14,158 nt of DNA from NCBI GenBank assembly GCA_000434935.1, contig FR882205.1, positions 1 through 14,158 on the forward strand, written 5' to 3'. This document shows, one piece after another, positions 5,902-12,464 of this stretch. The stretch's first letter is position 1; each line of letters opens with the position of its first letter. The DNA comes from Bacteroides sp. CAG:709 (lineage in GTDB: Bacteria; Bacteroidota; Bacteroidia; Bacteroidales; UBA932). Below the pieces are notes generated by a model. The model had not been told where the DNA came from. It did no database searches and saw only the letters and a list, made by a program, of their open reading frames with translations. The translations under genes were made by a program, and so were the position numbers.

Positions 5902-7116
5902 ATGGCAGAGAAAAGAGATTATTATGAAGTGCTCGGTGTGGAGAAGAATGCCAGCACCGATGATATAAAGTCGGCTTTCAAGAAGCTGGCGCTTAAATGG
6001 CACCCTGACAGATGGGTGAGCGGAACCGAGGAGGAGAAGAAGAATGCCGAAGAGAAATTCAAGGAGGCATCCGAGGCTTACGAGGTTCTGAGCGACCCTG
6101 ACAAGAGGGCAAAATATGACCGTTTCGGTTTCAGCGGAGCTGCTGCAGGCGGCTATGGCAATGCAGGCGGTTTCGGCGGCATTGACATCAATGATATCCT
6201 GAAGGATTTGTTCGGGTCCGGATTCGATTTCAGCGGAGGAAACGGCGGCGGTTTCGGTGGCTTCGGCGGATTTTCCGGTTTCGGAGGTTTCGGCGGTGGC
6301 CAACGTAGTCAGCAGAGAGTGATGCGCGGGCGTGACATACGTACGCGCGTGCGCCTTACATTGGAAGAAATCGCGAAGGGCGTGACCAAGGAAGTAACCA
6401 TCGAGCGTTACGAACAATGCCCTGATTGCGCGGGAAAGGGTACTCTCAATGCTTCCGACGTGAAGACGTGTCCGGTATGTCATGGCTCCGGTCAGGAACA
6501 GCGTGTCGCGAACAGTTTCTTCGGGCAGACAGTGACATATACGACTTGTTCAAGATGCGGCGGAGAGGGAAAGATTGTCACGAATCCTTGCCGTTCATGC
6601 GGCGGAACAGGTCTCGTGCGCAAGAGAGTAACAGTCAAGGTCAATATTCCTGCGGGTGTCGAGGACGGCATGCAGCTTACGCTCCAGGGCCAGGGACATG
6701 CGGCCAAGGCCGGCGGAATCAACGGTGATTTGCTGGTAGTGATCGAGGAACTGCCTCATGCTTCGTTGAAGAGGGAGGGCAAGAACTTGTTCTACAGCAA
6801 GATAATCCCTGTTACCGATGCTATCCTCGGCGGAGAGACGGAGATTCCGTGTCTCGACGGTACTTATAAGATAAAGGTGGAACCGGGAACGCAGTCCGGT
6901 ACGATTGTCAGGCTCAGGGGCAGGGGATTGCCTGCCGTGAAGGGCTATGGCTCCGGTGTCGGCGATTTGTATGTGAAATACCTTGTGTGGATTCCTAAGA
7001 AACTCAAGAGCAGCGAGAAGTCTGCCATCGAGTCAATGCGTTCAAGTGACAGCTTTACGCCGGATCTGAGCAGGGAAGACCGGAATCTTTTCGATAAAAT
7101 GAAAGAAAATTTCTAA
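5902..7116 (+). CDS. dnaJ: DnaJ, Hsp40 co-chaperone
   Basis: A 404-aa class A J-protein that delivers unfolded clients to DnaK and stimulates its ATPase. The J domain (5-76) carries the essential HPD at 34-36. The Gly/Phe linker (78-132) is long and has repeated GGF units. The zinc-binding cysteine-rich domain has all four CxxCxGxG motifs: CPDCAGKG (C173, C176), CPVCHGSG (C190, C193), CSRCGGEG (C216, C219) and CRSCGGTG (C230, C233). The C-terminal substrate-binding domains follow (about 240-385), including GVEDGMQLTL and LRGRGLP. Length is slightly above the usual 370-390 aa. It is in an operon with grpE, 35 bp downstream. No terminator is seen before the rplS promoter. Confidence 0.97.
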   Translation: MAEKRDYYEVLGVEKNASTDDIKSAFKKLALKWHPDRWVSGTEEEKKNAEEKFKEASEAYEVLSDPDKRAKYDRFGFSGAAAGGYGNAGGFGGIDINDILKDLFGSGFDFSGGNGGGFGGFGGFSGFGGFGGGQRSQQRVMRGRDIRTRVRLTLEEIAKGVTKEVTIERYEQCPDCAGKGTLNASDVKTCPVCHGSGQEQRVANSFFGQTVTYTTCSRCGGEGKIVTNPCRSCGGTGLVRKRVTVKVNIPAGVEDGMQLTLQGQGHAAKAGGINGDLLVVIEELPHASLKREGKNLFYSKIIPVTDAILGGETEIPCLDGTYKIKVEPGTQSGTIVRLRGRGLPAVKGYGSGVGDLYVKYLVWIPKKLKSSEKSAIESMRSSDSFTPDLSREDRNLFDKMKENF

Positions 7117-7121
7117 AAAGT

Positions 7122-7152
7122 ATTGCGGATTCAAAAAAAGTTAGTACATTTG
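7122..7152 (+). promoter_or_regulatory. Promoter of rplS
   Basis: ATTG (7122-7125), a 19-bp spacer, then TACATTTG (7145-7152): an excellent Bacteroidetes-type promoter. Transcription should start near 7159, leaving a leader of about 67 nt. Confidence 0.85.
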
Positions 7153-7158
7153 CAATCC

Positions 7159-7226
7159 CATTAACAAGGCAACCTCTTACGTTCGTTGGTTATTAAAGTA
7201 ACGTTGCGCATTAAAAGTTTTTAGAA
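7159..7226 (+). promoter_or_regulatory. rplS 5' leader, possible ribosomal-protein autoregulatory RNA
   Basis: The leader between the predicted start site and the ATG contains pairable segments: GCAAC (from 7169) with GTTGC near 7203-7207, and CGTTG with TAACG around the central TTATTAAAG. Ribosomal protein leaders bound by their own product are known for several operons, including L19 in some bacteria. Pairings here are short, so this is a suggestion only. Confidence 0.3.
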
Positions 7227-7613
7227 ATGGATTTGATAAAAATTGTAGACCAGGCTTTTGCAAACGAGAAAGTCGCGTCATATCCGAAGTTCAAAGGTGG
7301 CGATACAGTCACAGTTACTTATAGGATTAAAGAGGGTGACAAGGAGAGACTCCAGAAGTTTAGAGGAGTTATTATCCAGATTAGCGGTGCTACTCCGTAC
7401 ACCAAAACATTTACCATCCGCAAGATTTCAGGTGGTATCGGTGTTGAGAGAATCTTCCCGTTCCAGTCACCATTTATCGAGTCAATCGAAGTGAACAAGG
7501 TTGGCCACGTACGTAGAGCAAGAATCTTCTATCTCAGGGCACTTTCTGGAAAGAAGGCTAGAATCAAGGAGAAGAAGATGGTAATCCTCAAAGAGGAAGG
7601 CGCTACAAAGTAA
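7227..7613 (+). CDS. rplS: 50S ribosomal protein L19
   Basis: A 128-aa protein of the large subunit, located near the 30S-50S interface. Family hallmarks are visible: FKGGDTVTVTYRIKEGDKERLQ (about 22-43), FRGVIIQ (45-51), TFTIRKISGGIGVERIFP (61-78) and a basic C-terminal tail with KVGHVRRARIFYLR (91-104). It is about 10 residues longer than many L19 proteins because of a Lys/Glu-rich end. It has its own strong promoter after dnaJ. The tRNA-Arg gene follows 34 bp after the stop with no terminator between, so they are probably co-transcribed. Confidence 0.98.
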   Translation: MDLIKIVDQAFANEKVASYPKFKGGDTVTVTYRIKEGDKERLQKFRGVIIQISGATPYTKTFTIRKISGGIGVERIFPFQSPFIESIEVNKVGHVRRARIFYLRALSGKKARIKEKKMVILKEEGATK

Positions 7614-7627
7614 GCCGAGTCAAAATA

Positions 7628-7643
7628 CAGGTCATTGGACCTG
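7628..7643 (+). other. Short hairpin between rplS and tRNA-Arg
   Basis: CAGGTC-ATTG-GACCTG is a perfect 6-bp stem with a 4-nt loop ending 4 nt before the tRNA 5' end. It has no U tract, so it could mark mRNA/tRNA processing of the joint transcript rather than termination. Confidence 0.4.
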
Positions 7644-7647
7644 AACT

Positions 7648-7721
7648 GGTCCCATAGCTCAATTGAATAGAGCATTTGACTACGGATCAAAAGGTTATAG
7701 GTTTGAATCCTATTGGGATCA
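7648..7721 (+). tRNA. tRNA-Arg (anticodon ACG)
   Basis: A 74-nt cloverleaf. The acceptor stem is GGTCCCA/TGGGATC with one G-U pair and discriminator A. The D-stem is GCTC/GAGC with a 9-nt loop. The anticodon stem is TTTGA/TCAAA with loop CTACGGA (anticodon ACG, presumably edited to ICG to read CGU, CGC and CGA). The T-stem is ATAGG/CCTAT with loop TTTGAAT. CCA is not encoded. It is probably expressed from the rplS promoter and is closed by the terminator immediately downstream. Confidence 0.96.
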
Positions 7722-7722
7722 C

Positions 7723-7757
7723 AAAGCCCCGGAGATTTTTCTTCGGGGCTTTTTTGT
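7723..7757 (+). terminator. Rho-independent terminator after tRNA-Arg
   Basis: A stem AAGCCCCG plus GAGA pairing with TCTT and CGGGGCTT around a TTTT loop (about 12 bp), followed by a run of T and TTTGTG. One of the strongest terminators in the window, starting 2 nt after the tRNA. It ends the rplS-tRNA-Arg transcript. Confidence 0.9.
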
Positions 7758-7846
7758 GTTCGTCCAGCACGAACATACTCTAAATGGTGCAAGTCTTTTT
7801 CAGGACGACATATTGCCTGCTGGTGGGACCGGGTGTTTTCAATTTC

Positions 7847-7983
7847 GTTCCGCGAAAACGTTTTACATGGAACAAAACCCATTGGCACGGGCATTTGGTT
7901 CTGTGAAAACGTTTTAGATGGAACAAGGTATGTTTGAGAATACATTTGGTTCCATCTAAAACGTTTAATTGGAACCAAATGTA
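7847..7983. repeat. Three palindromic AAAACGTTTT repeat units, 51-52 bp apart (locus 2)
   Basis: Unit 3 (7847-7873) is GTTCC-GCG-AAAACGTTTT-ACAT-GGAAC. Unit 4 (7897-7924) is GGTTC-TGTG-AAAACGTTTT-AGAT-GGAAC. Unit 5 (7941-7983) has perfect 13-bp arms TACATTTGGTTCC and GGAACCAAATGTA around ATCTAAAACGTTTAATT. Centres fall at 7859.5, 7910.5 and 7962.5. Same family and same spacing as the two units at 1083-1160. They follow the rplS/tRNA terminator inside a 553-bp gap with no gene. Confidence 0.85.
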
Positions 7984-7987
7984 GCGA

Positions 7988-8180
7988 TGAGATAGAGCGT
8001 TGAAGGGGATGACGTCGGCAGTGATGGGGCGCTTGGATGTGGGATAAAATGATGGAGGAGACTAGACTGACAGTGAATCAAATGGGGCTGCGTGACAAAA
8101 TGGTGTGGGAGACTAGGTGGATAGTGAGATAGAACGTTGGAGGGAATGTTGCTGGTGCTAATCTGAACGAGGGCAGTGAG
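7988..8180. repeat. Degenerate purine-rich tandem repeats with 51-52 bp period
   Basis: CAGTGA (or TAGTGA) recurs at 8019, 8071, 8122 and 8174, at intervals of 52, 51 and 52. GGAGACTAG recurs at 8057 and 8108 (51 apart) and AAAATG at 8046 and 8097 (51 apart). A 24-bp segment starting TGAGATAGA at 7988-8011 returns with three mismatches at 8125-8148. The array continues directly from the palindromic units and keeps a similar period. An open frame on the minus strand exists only because 51 is a multiple of three and the repeat lacks stops; its Ser/Pro/His-rich translation is not credible as a gene. Confidence 0.7.
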
Positions 8181-8216
8181 GCGAAACGAACTGGGCACTG
8201 AAATGGGGCGACGAAA

Positions 8217-8254
8217 CAAAAAACGGCCGCACCGGAAAGGTGTAGCCGTTCTTT
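8217..8254 (-). terminator. Rho-independent terminator of rpmH
   Basis: On the minus strand AACGGC and ACACC pair with GGTG and GCCGTT (outer arms at 8222-8227 and 8245-8250, with a 2-nt internal mismatch and a TTTCC loop), followed by TTTTTTG. It begins about 20 nt past the rpmH stop. Confidence 0.8.
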
Positions 8255-8274
8255 AAAATTTCTACAGAGAAATA

Positions 8275-8427
8275 TTAGAATCTCTCTTCAGAAGAAACAG
8301 TCAGCTTCTTGCGTCCGTGACGACGACGAGCAGCCAGTACGCGACGTCCATTAGGGGTAGACATACGTTCACGGAATCCGTGTTTGTTCACGCGTTTGCG
8401 TACAGATGGTTGAAATGTTCTTTTCAT
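8275..8427 (-). CDS. rpmH: 50S ribosomal protein L34
   Basis: A 50-aa, very basic protein starting MKRTFQPSVRKRVNKHGFRE and ending SSEERF. The canonical L34 core is intact: KRTFQPS, HGFRERM, GRRVLAARRRHGRKKL. Length is typical for Bacteroidetes, slightly above the 44-46 aa of enterobacteria. The start ATG (complement of CAT at 8425-8427) lies 36 nt behind a perfect promoter. In many bacteria rpmH neighbours dnaA or rnpA; here it stands alone, divergent from polA, with its own terminator. Confidence 0.97.
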   Translation of the reverse strand: MKRTFQPSVRKRVNKHGFRERMSTPNGRRVLAARRRHGRKKLTVSSEERF

Positions 8428-8463
8428 TATCTTACTTTTTTATATTTTTCACAAATAGGATTG

Positions 8464-8494
8464 CAAAGGTAACCTTTTTAGAGTTAAATACAAA
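8464..8494 (-). promoter_or_regulatory. Promoter of rpmH
   Basis: On the minus strand TTTG (8491-8494), exactly 19 bp, then TACCTTTG (8464-8471): full match to the Bacteroidetes consensus. Transcription should start near 8457, about 30 nt before the ATG. Confidence 0.88.
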
Positions 8495-8515
8495 ATTTTT
8501 TACAAGAATTTTTCG

Positions 8516-8523
8516 TATCTTTG
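8516..8523 (+). promoter_or_regulatory. -7 box of the polA operon
   Basis: TATCTTTG matches TAnnTTTG. The region 19-20 bp upstream is A/T tract without TTG, so the -33 is poor. It lies only 22 bp from the outward-facing rpmH -33 box. Initiation near 8530 gives a leader of about 50 nt and rules out the in-frame TTG at 8521 as the polA start. Confidence 0.6.
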
Positions 8524-8580
8524 ACGTATCGGCTTCCGATTTGCGGACGCGGAGAAAATCAAGCATTATCATTGGCAGAA

Positions 8581-11217
8581 ATGAAAGAAAGATTATTCCT
8601 TATAGATGGACATGCGCTGGTATTCAAGATGTATTATGCCTTCCTGCGCCGCCCTATGATCAACTCCAAGGGCGCAGACATGTCCATTCTCTTCGGATTT
8701 ACCAAATACATTCTGGAACTGATCTCCAGAGAACATCCCGACTATATCGCTGTGGCGTTCGACCCGCCGGGGGGAACGTTCAGAAACCAGATGTATCCGG
8801 AATACAAGGCCACTCGTGCAGAGACCCCGCAGCTTGTCATTGACTCCCTTGAACCGCTCATCGGAATATGCAAGGCACTTGGCATCACGACATTGATGGT
8901 GCCCGGCTTCGAGGCGGACGACGTCATCGGCTCCATGGCGAAACGTGAAGCGAAACAAGGCAATGAAGTCTACATGGTCACGCCCGACAAGGACTACGGT
9001 CAGCTGGTGGACGAAAACATCTATCAGGTAAAGCCCGGAAATGCCGGTGGCGAAAACATTGTCCTGGACTCCAAGGCAGTATGCGAGAAATACGGCATAT
9101 CCTCGCCGATACAAGTCATTGAAATGCTTACCCTCTGCGGTGATACGGCCGACAACGTGCCCGGCGTGAAAGGCATCGGCGAAGTCGGTGCCGGAAAACT
9201 TATTTCGAAGTACGGCACCGTGGAGAACATCTATCGGCATATTGACGAACTGACACCACGTCAGCAGGCGCAATTCCATGACGCTGAGCCACATATCGGG
9301 CTGAGCCATCAGCTCGTCACGATAAAGACCGACATGGCCCTCCCGCATGAGGACATGCACGTGAATCTCCGTTTCACCCCGGAAGTCGCCGACCTCTTCG
9401 CGAAATACGAATTCAATTCGCTGAAGAAACTGATCCCCGAAACCGACGGCGACATGCCCGCAGCCGAAATCGCCCGCGGCAGGAAAATGGAAATCACCGA
9501 AGTTCAGGTCAATGAAATCCTGACAATGGCCTCCAAGGCCGGAGCCGCAGCAGTCCGGATCAATGACAATGACTCAGCCGCTGTAGCCGTAAGCATTGAT
9601 CCTGAAACACTTGAAGTCGCTGCCGCTTATGGGAGACCGGCCGATTTCAAGGTGATTCTGGAAGATGGCGGCATTGAAAAATACGGATATAATCTGAAAG
9701 AACAGCTGAACCTGTTGGCTGGCGAAAACATTGGCCTTCGAGGCAACTTGCTGGACATCAGCCTGATGCACTATCTCATAAATCCGGAGAAGAGCCATAA
9801 GCCGGAAATTCTGGCGAAAAGCTATCTGGATGTGGATATGGACGCGGACATTGAAGAAAAGCAGGAAGAACCGGTATCGCTTTTCGATGAGCCGGCCGAA
9901 GATGACGGTCATGATGCCGTCCGTGATTCCGCCGCTGCTGTCCTGACGGGGCTGAAAGTGCGTAAGGAATTGGAAGACAATTCACTCGGTCATTTGTATT
10001 CCGACATTGAGGAACCGCTTATGCTCGTCCTTGCGAAGATGGAACGTGACGGCGTGAAGGTGGATCTCAGGCAGCTGGACGAATTTGCGGCCGGTCTGCG
10101 CAAGGAAATGAGCGAAAGGGAGGCCCGCATCCGTGAAATGGCTGGCGAGCCGGAATTGAACATATCCTCACCCAAGCAAGTCGGCGAAGTCCTCTTCGAC
10201 AAACTGGCATTGGACCCGAAAGCGAAAAAGACGGGACGGGGCAGCTATCCTACCGACGAAGCGACCCTCATGACATTGGAAGACAAGCATCCGATAATCG
10301 ATGAGATTCTGGAATTCCGTGCGGTAAAGAAACTGCTCTCCACATATATCGAGCCGTTCCCATCCTTCGTGTCGCCATCGGACGGACGAGTGCATACGAC
10401 TTTCAATCAGGCACTTACCGCCACAGGTCGACTCAGTTCATCGAATCCGAATCTCCAGAACATCCCTATCAGGACGGAACGGGGAAAGGAAATCCGGAAG
10501 GCCTTTGTGGCAGGCGAACCGGATGGCGTCATCGTCTCTGCGGATTATTCCCAGATAGAACTCCGCATCATGGCGCATATCAGTCAGGATCAGCATCTTA
10601 TCCAAGCTTTCCGTGAAGGGCGCGACATCCATTCAGCCACGGCCGAGAAGATTTTCGGCATATCCCATGACGAAGTTACTCCGGACCAGCGACGGATTGC
10701 CAAGACCGCCAATTTCGGCATCATGTACGGCATATCGTCATTCGGACTGGCTCAGAGACTGGGAATTTCCAGGACGGAAGCGAAGAAACTTATCGACGAC
10801 TATTTCGCCGCGTTCCCCGCAATCCGCTCGTTCATTGACGATACCGTAGCTTCGGCACGCGAAAACGGCTATGTCGAAACGCTGTTCGGACGCCGCCGCT
10901 ACCTCCCCGATATCAGCTCCCGCAATGCCACCGTGCGAGCGCTTGCTGAAAGGACCGCGGTCAATGCCCCTATCCAGGGAACCGCAGCCGACATCATAAA
11001 AATGGCCATGATCAATGTCGACAGGAAGATGCGTGAGGCCGGGCTGAAGAGCCGCATGGTACTGCAGATCCATGATGAACTGCTGTTCGACACCGTTCAT
11101 GATGAAATAGATACACTGATGTCCATCGTCAAGGAACAGATGGAGCACGTCACAGAATTGTCCGTTCCTTTAACTGTAGAATGCAATTATGGCAAAAACT
11201 GGCTCGAAGCTCACTAG
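8581..11217 (+). CDS. polA: DNA polymerase I (proofreading domain apparently inactive)
   Basis: An 878-aa repair and Okazaki-fragment-processing polymerase. The N-terminal 5'-3' exonuclease/flap nuclease (about 1-290) shows FLIDG, FEADDVIG (110-117), TPDKDYGQL (134-142) and the H3TH region GVKGIGEVGAGKL (195-207). The middle domain (about 300-450) is shortened: the DxE of exonuclease motif I is absent (VRINDND at 325-331), and the motif II Asp is replaced (NLKEQ, Q375, where E. coli has NLKYD); an acidic linker follows (418-448). The polymerase domain is intact: ATGRLSS (614-620), motif A DYSQIELR (655-662), finger helix RRIAKTANFGIMYG (704-717) and motif C QIHDEL (829-834). Start chosen at ATG 8581; the in-frame upstream TTG overlaps the -7 box. 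It heads a four-gene operon and overlaps the sigma gene by 29 bp. Confidence 0.97.
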   Translation: MKERLFLIDGHALVFKMYYAFLRRPMINSKGADMSILFGFTKYILELISREHPDYIAVAFDPPGGTFRNQMYPEYKATRAETPQLVIDSLEPLIGICKALGITTLMVPGFEADDVIGSMAKREAKQGNEVYMVTPDKDYGQLVDENIYQVKPGNAGGENIVLDSKAVCEKYGISSPIQVIEMLTLCGDTADNVPGVKGIGEVGAGKLISKYGTVENIYRHIDELTPRQQAQFHDAEPHIGLSHQLVTIKTDMALPHEDMHVNLRFTPEVADLFAKYEFNSLKKLIPETDGDMPAAEIARGRKMEITEVQVNEILTMASKAGAAAVRINDNDSAAVAVSIDPETLEVAAAYGRPADFKVILEDGGIEKYGYNLKEQLNLLAGENIGLRGNLLDISLMHYLINPEKSHKPEILAKSYLDVDMDADIEEKQEEPVSLFDEPAEDDGHDAVRDSAAAVLTGLKVRKELEDNSLGHLYSDIEEPLMLVLAKMERDGVKVDLRQLDEFAAGLRKEMSEREARIREMAGEPELNISSPKQVGEVLFDKLALDPKAKKTGRGSYPTDEATLMTLEDKHPIIDEILEFRAVKKLLSTYIEPFPSFVSPSDGRVHTTFNQALTATGRLSSSNPNLQNIPIRTERGKEIRKAFVAGEPDGVIVSADYSQIELRIMAHISQDQHLIQAFREGRDIHSATAEKIFGISHDEVTPDQRRIAKTANFGIMYGISSFGLAQRLGISRTEAKKLIDDYFAAFPAIRSFIDDTVASARENGYVETLFGRRRYLPDISSRNATVRALAERTAVNAPIQGTAADIIKMAMINVDRKMREAGLKSRMVLQIHDELLFDTVHDEIDTLMSIVKEQMEHVTELSVPLTVECNYGKNWLEAH

Positions 11218-11779
11218 TGTGAATGATGATGTGCTGGTCCGGATGGCTCTGGACGGCAATCAGACGGCATTTTCAGCATTGCACGCGAAATATGAGATGG
11301 CTGTCTGCTCGATTATCGGAAAGATTGTCAGCGACCCCATCGAGGTGGAGGACATCTGCATAGAGAGCTTCGAAAGAGCTTTCCAGAAGCTCTGCACTTT
11401 CGACCAAGGCAAGAAATTCTCCACGTGGCTCTTTGCCATTGCCAAGAACAAGGCATTGGACCACAAGACTTTGGCGACCAACAAGAGCAAGGTCATCGAC
11501 AATTCGTCCATAGATATGACCAATGACAAGGCGGACAATGTCGCCGACGGTCAGCTGAGCCCGGAAGAATACATAATTTCCGCACAGGACCATGAAACAT
11601 TCCTGAACTGCATCAGCGGCCTGCCTGAACTTTATAGGGAAGTCGCGCAAATGTGCTATGTGGACAATCTCGGCTACAAGGAAATCGCGGAGAAGACCAA
11701 TCTGCCGCTCAACACCGTCAAGACAAGGATAAACCGCGCCCGCGCCCAGATTATCCGTAAAATGCTGGAGGAAGAATAG
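11189..11779 (+). CDS. ECF-type RNA polymerase sigma factor
   Basis: A 196-aa sigma-70-family factor with two DNA- and core-binding regions. Region 2 is about 22-93 (DICIESFERAFQKL at 55-68, then FSTWLFAIAKNKALDH at 77-92). A polar linker covers 94-130. Region 4 is about 136-192 (LPELYREVAQMCYVDNLGYKEIAE, then TVKTRINRARAQI). No anti-sigma factor or extra sensor domain is encoded beside it. The ATG at 11189 lies inside the 3' end of polA (29-bp overlap), suggesting coupled translation; a GTG at 11219, just past the polA stop, is an alternative that would shorten it by 10 residues. rsmG follows after 2 bp. Its regulon cannot be inferred from the window. Confidence 0.9.
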   Translation: MAKTGSKLTSVNDDVLVRMALDGNQTAFSALHAKYEMAVCSIIGKIVSDPIEVEDICIESFERAFQKLCTFDQGKKFSTWLFAIAKNKALDHKTLATNKSKVIDNSSIDMTNDKADNVADGQLSPEEYIISAQDHETFLNCISGLPELYREVAQMCYVDNLGYKEIAEKTNLPLNTVKTRINRARAQIIRKMLEEE

Positions 11780-11781
11780 TT

Positions 11782-12462
11782 ATGAATGTCAATGAATTTG
11801 TCACCCTCGTGCTCGGGTCGTTCCCGGAATTGACGCCGGGGCAGGAATCAATGTTCCGTGCGATGGGGCCCCTCTACAATGACTGGAATTCCAGGATCAA
11901 TGTCATTTCCCGCAAGGATATCGACAGTTTATATGTCAGGCATGTGCTTCATTCACTGGCGATTGCGCAATATCTGAAAACGATGCGCCCTGAAATTTTC
12001 GAAACGTGGCGGACACCTGGAGCGGGAATCAATGTGCTTGATCTCGGAACAGGAGGCGGTTTCCCGGGAATACCGCTTGCCGTGCTGTTTCCGGAAGTGA
12101 ATTTCCTTCTCTGCGATTCGGTCGGCAAGAAAACCATCGTGGCGAAAGCTGTTGCGGAATCCCTTGGATTTCAAAATGTTACCGTGGTCAATGCCCGTGC
12201 GGAATCATTGCCTCAGAAGTTTGATTACGTGGTCTCACGCGCCGTCACGGCGCTGGATAATTTCTATCCTTGGGTGGCGGGAAAGTATACCGGCGACATC
12301 TTCTATCTTAAAGGTGGGGATTTTGCCGAAGAACTCTGCCACATGATGCAGATTGCCGGCATTCAGCCCGGTGCCGTCCGCACATGGAAAATCCAGGATT
12401 GGGTGGATGACCCGATTTTCGATGAAAAATACGTGATAGACATACCTGTAGGCAAGAAATAA
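11782..12462 (+). CDS. rsmG: 16S rRNA (guanine-527-N7) methyltransferase RsmG
   Basis: A 226-aa SAM-dependent methyltransferase that makes m7G527 in 16S rRNA; loss of the homologue elsewhere gives low-level streptomycin resistance. Family signatures: YNDWNSRINVISRKD (32-46), the H-L motif VRHVLHSL (52-59), SAM-binding DLGTGGGFPGIPLA (87-100), acidic D112 at the end of the next strand, NARAE (137-141) and VSRAV (151-155). The C-terminal part (from about 170) is divergent but ends in the expected beta strands. It starts 2 bp after the sigma factor stop and ends 2 bp before the ABC ATPase start, both with the junction TT-ATG. No SD is visible, as usual in this phylum. Confidence 0.95.
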   Translation: MNVNEFVTLVLGSFPELTPGQESMFRAMGPLYNDWNSRINVISRKDIDSLYVRHVLHSLAIAQYLKTMRPEIFETWRTPGAGINVLDLGTGGGFPGIPLAVLFPEVNFLLCDSVGKKTIVAKAVAESLGFQNVTVVNARAESLPQKFDYVVSRAVTALDNFYPWVAGKYTGDIFYLKGGDFAEELCHMMQIAGIQPGAVRTWKIQDWVDDPIFDEKYVIDIPVGKK

Positions 12463-12464
12463 TT

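Noticed and set aside
5839..6483. 214-codon minus-strand open frame opposite the start of dnaJ
   Set aside because: Shadow of dnaJ; the plus frame has an intact J domain and zinc-binding domain.
7965..8219. 84-codon minus-strand open frame rich in Ser, Pro and His
   Set aside because: Open only because the repeat period of 51 is a multiple of three; composition is that of a low-complexity repeat.
8593..9360. 255-codon minus-strand open frame opposite polA
   Set aside because: Mirror of the polA nuclease domain; no recognisable domain and no promoter.
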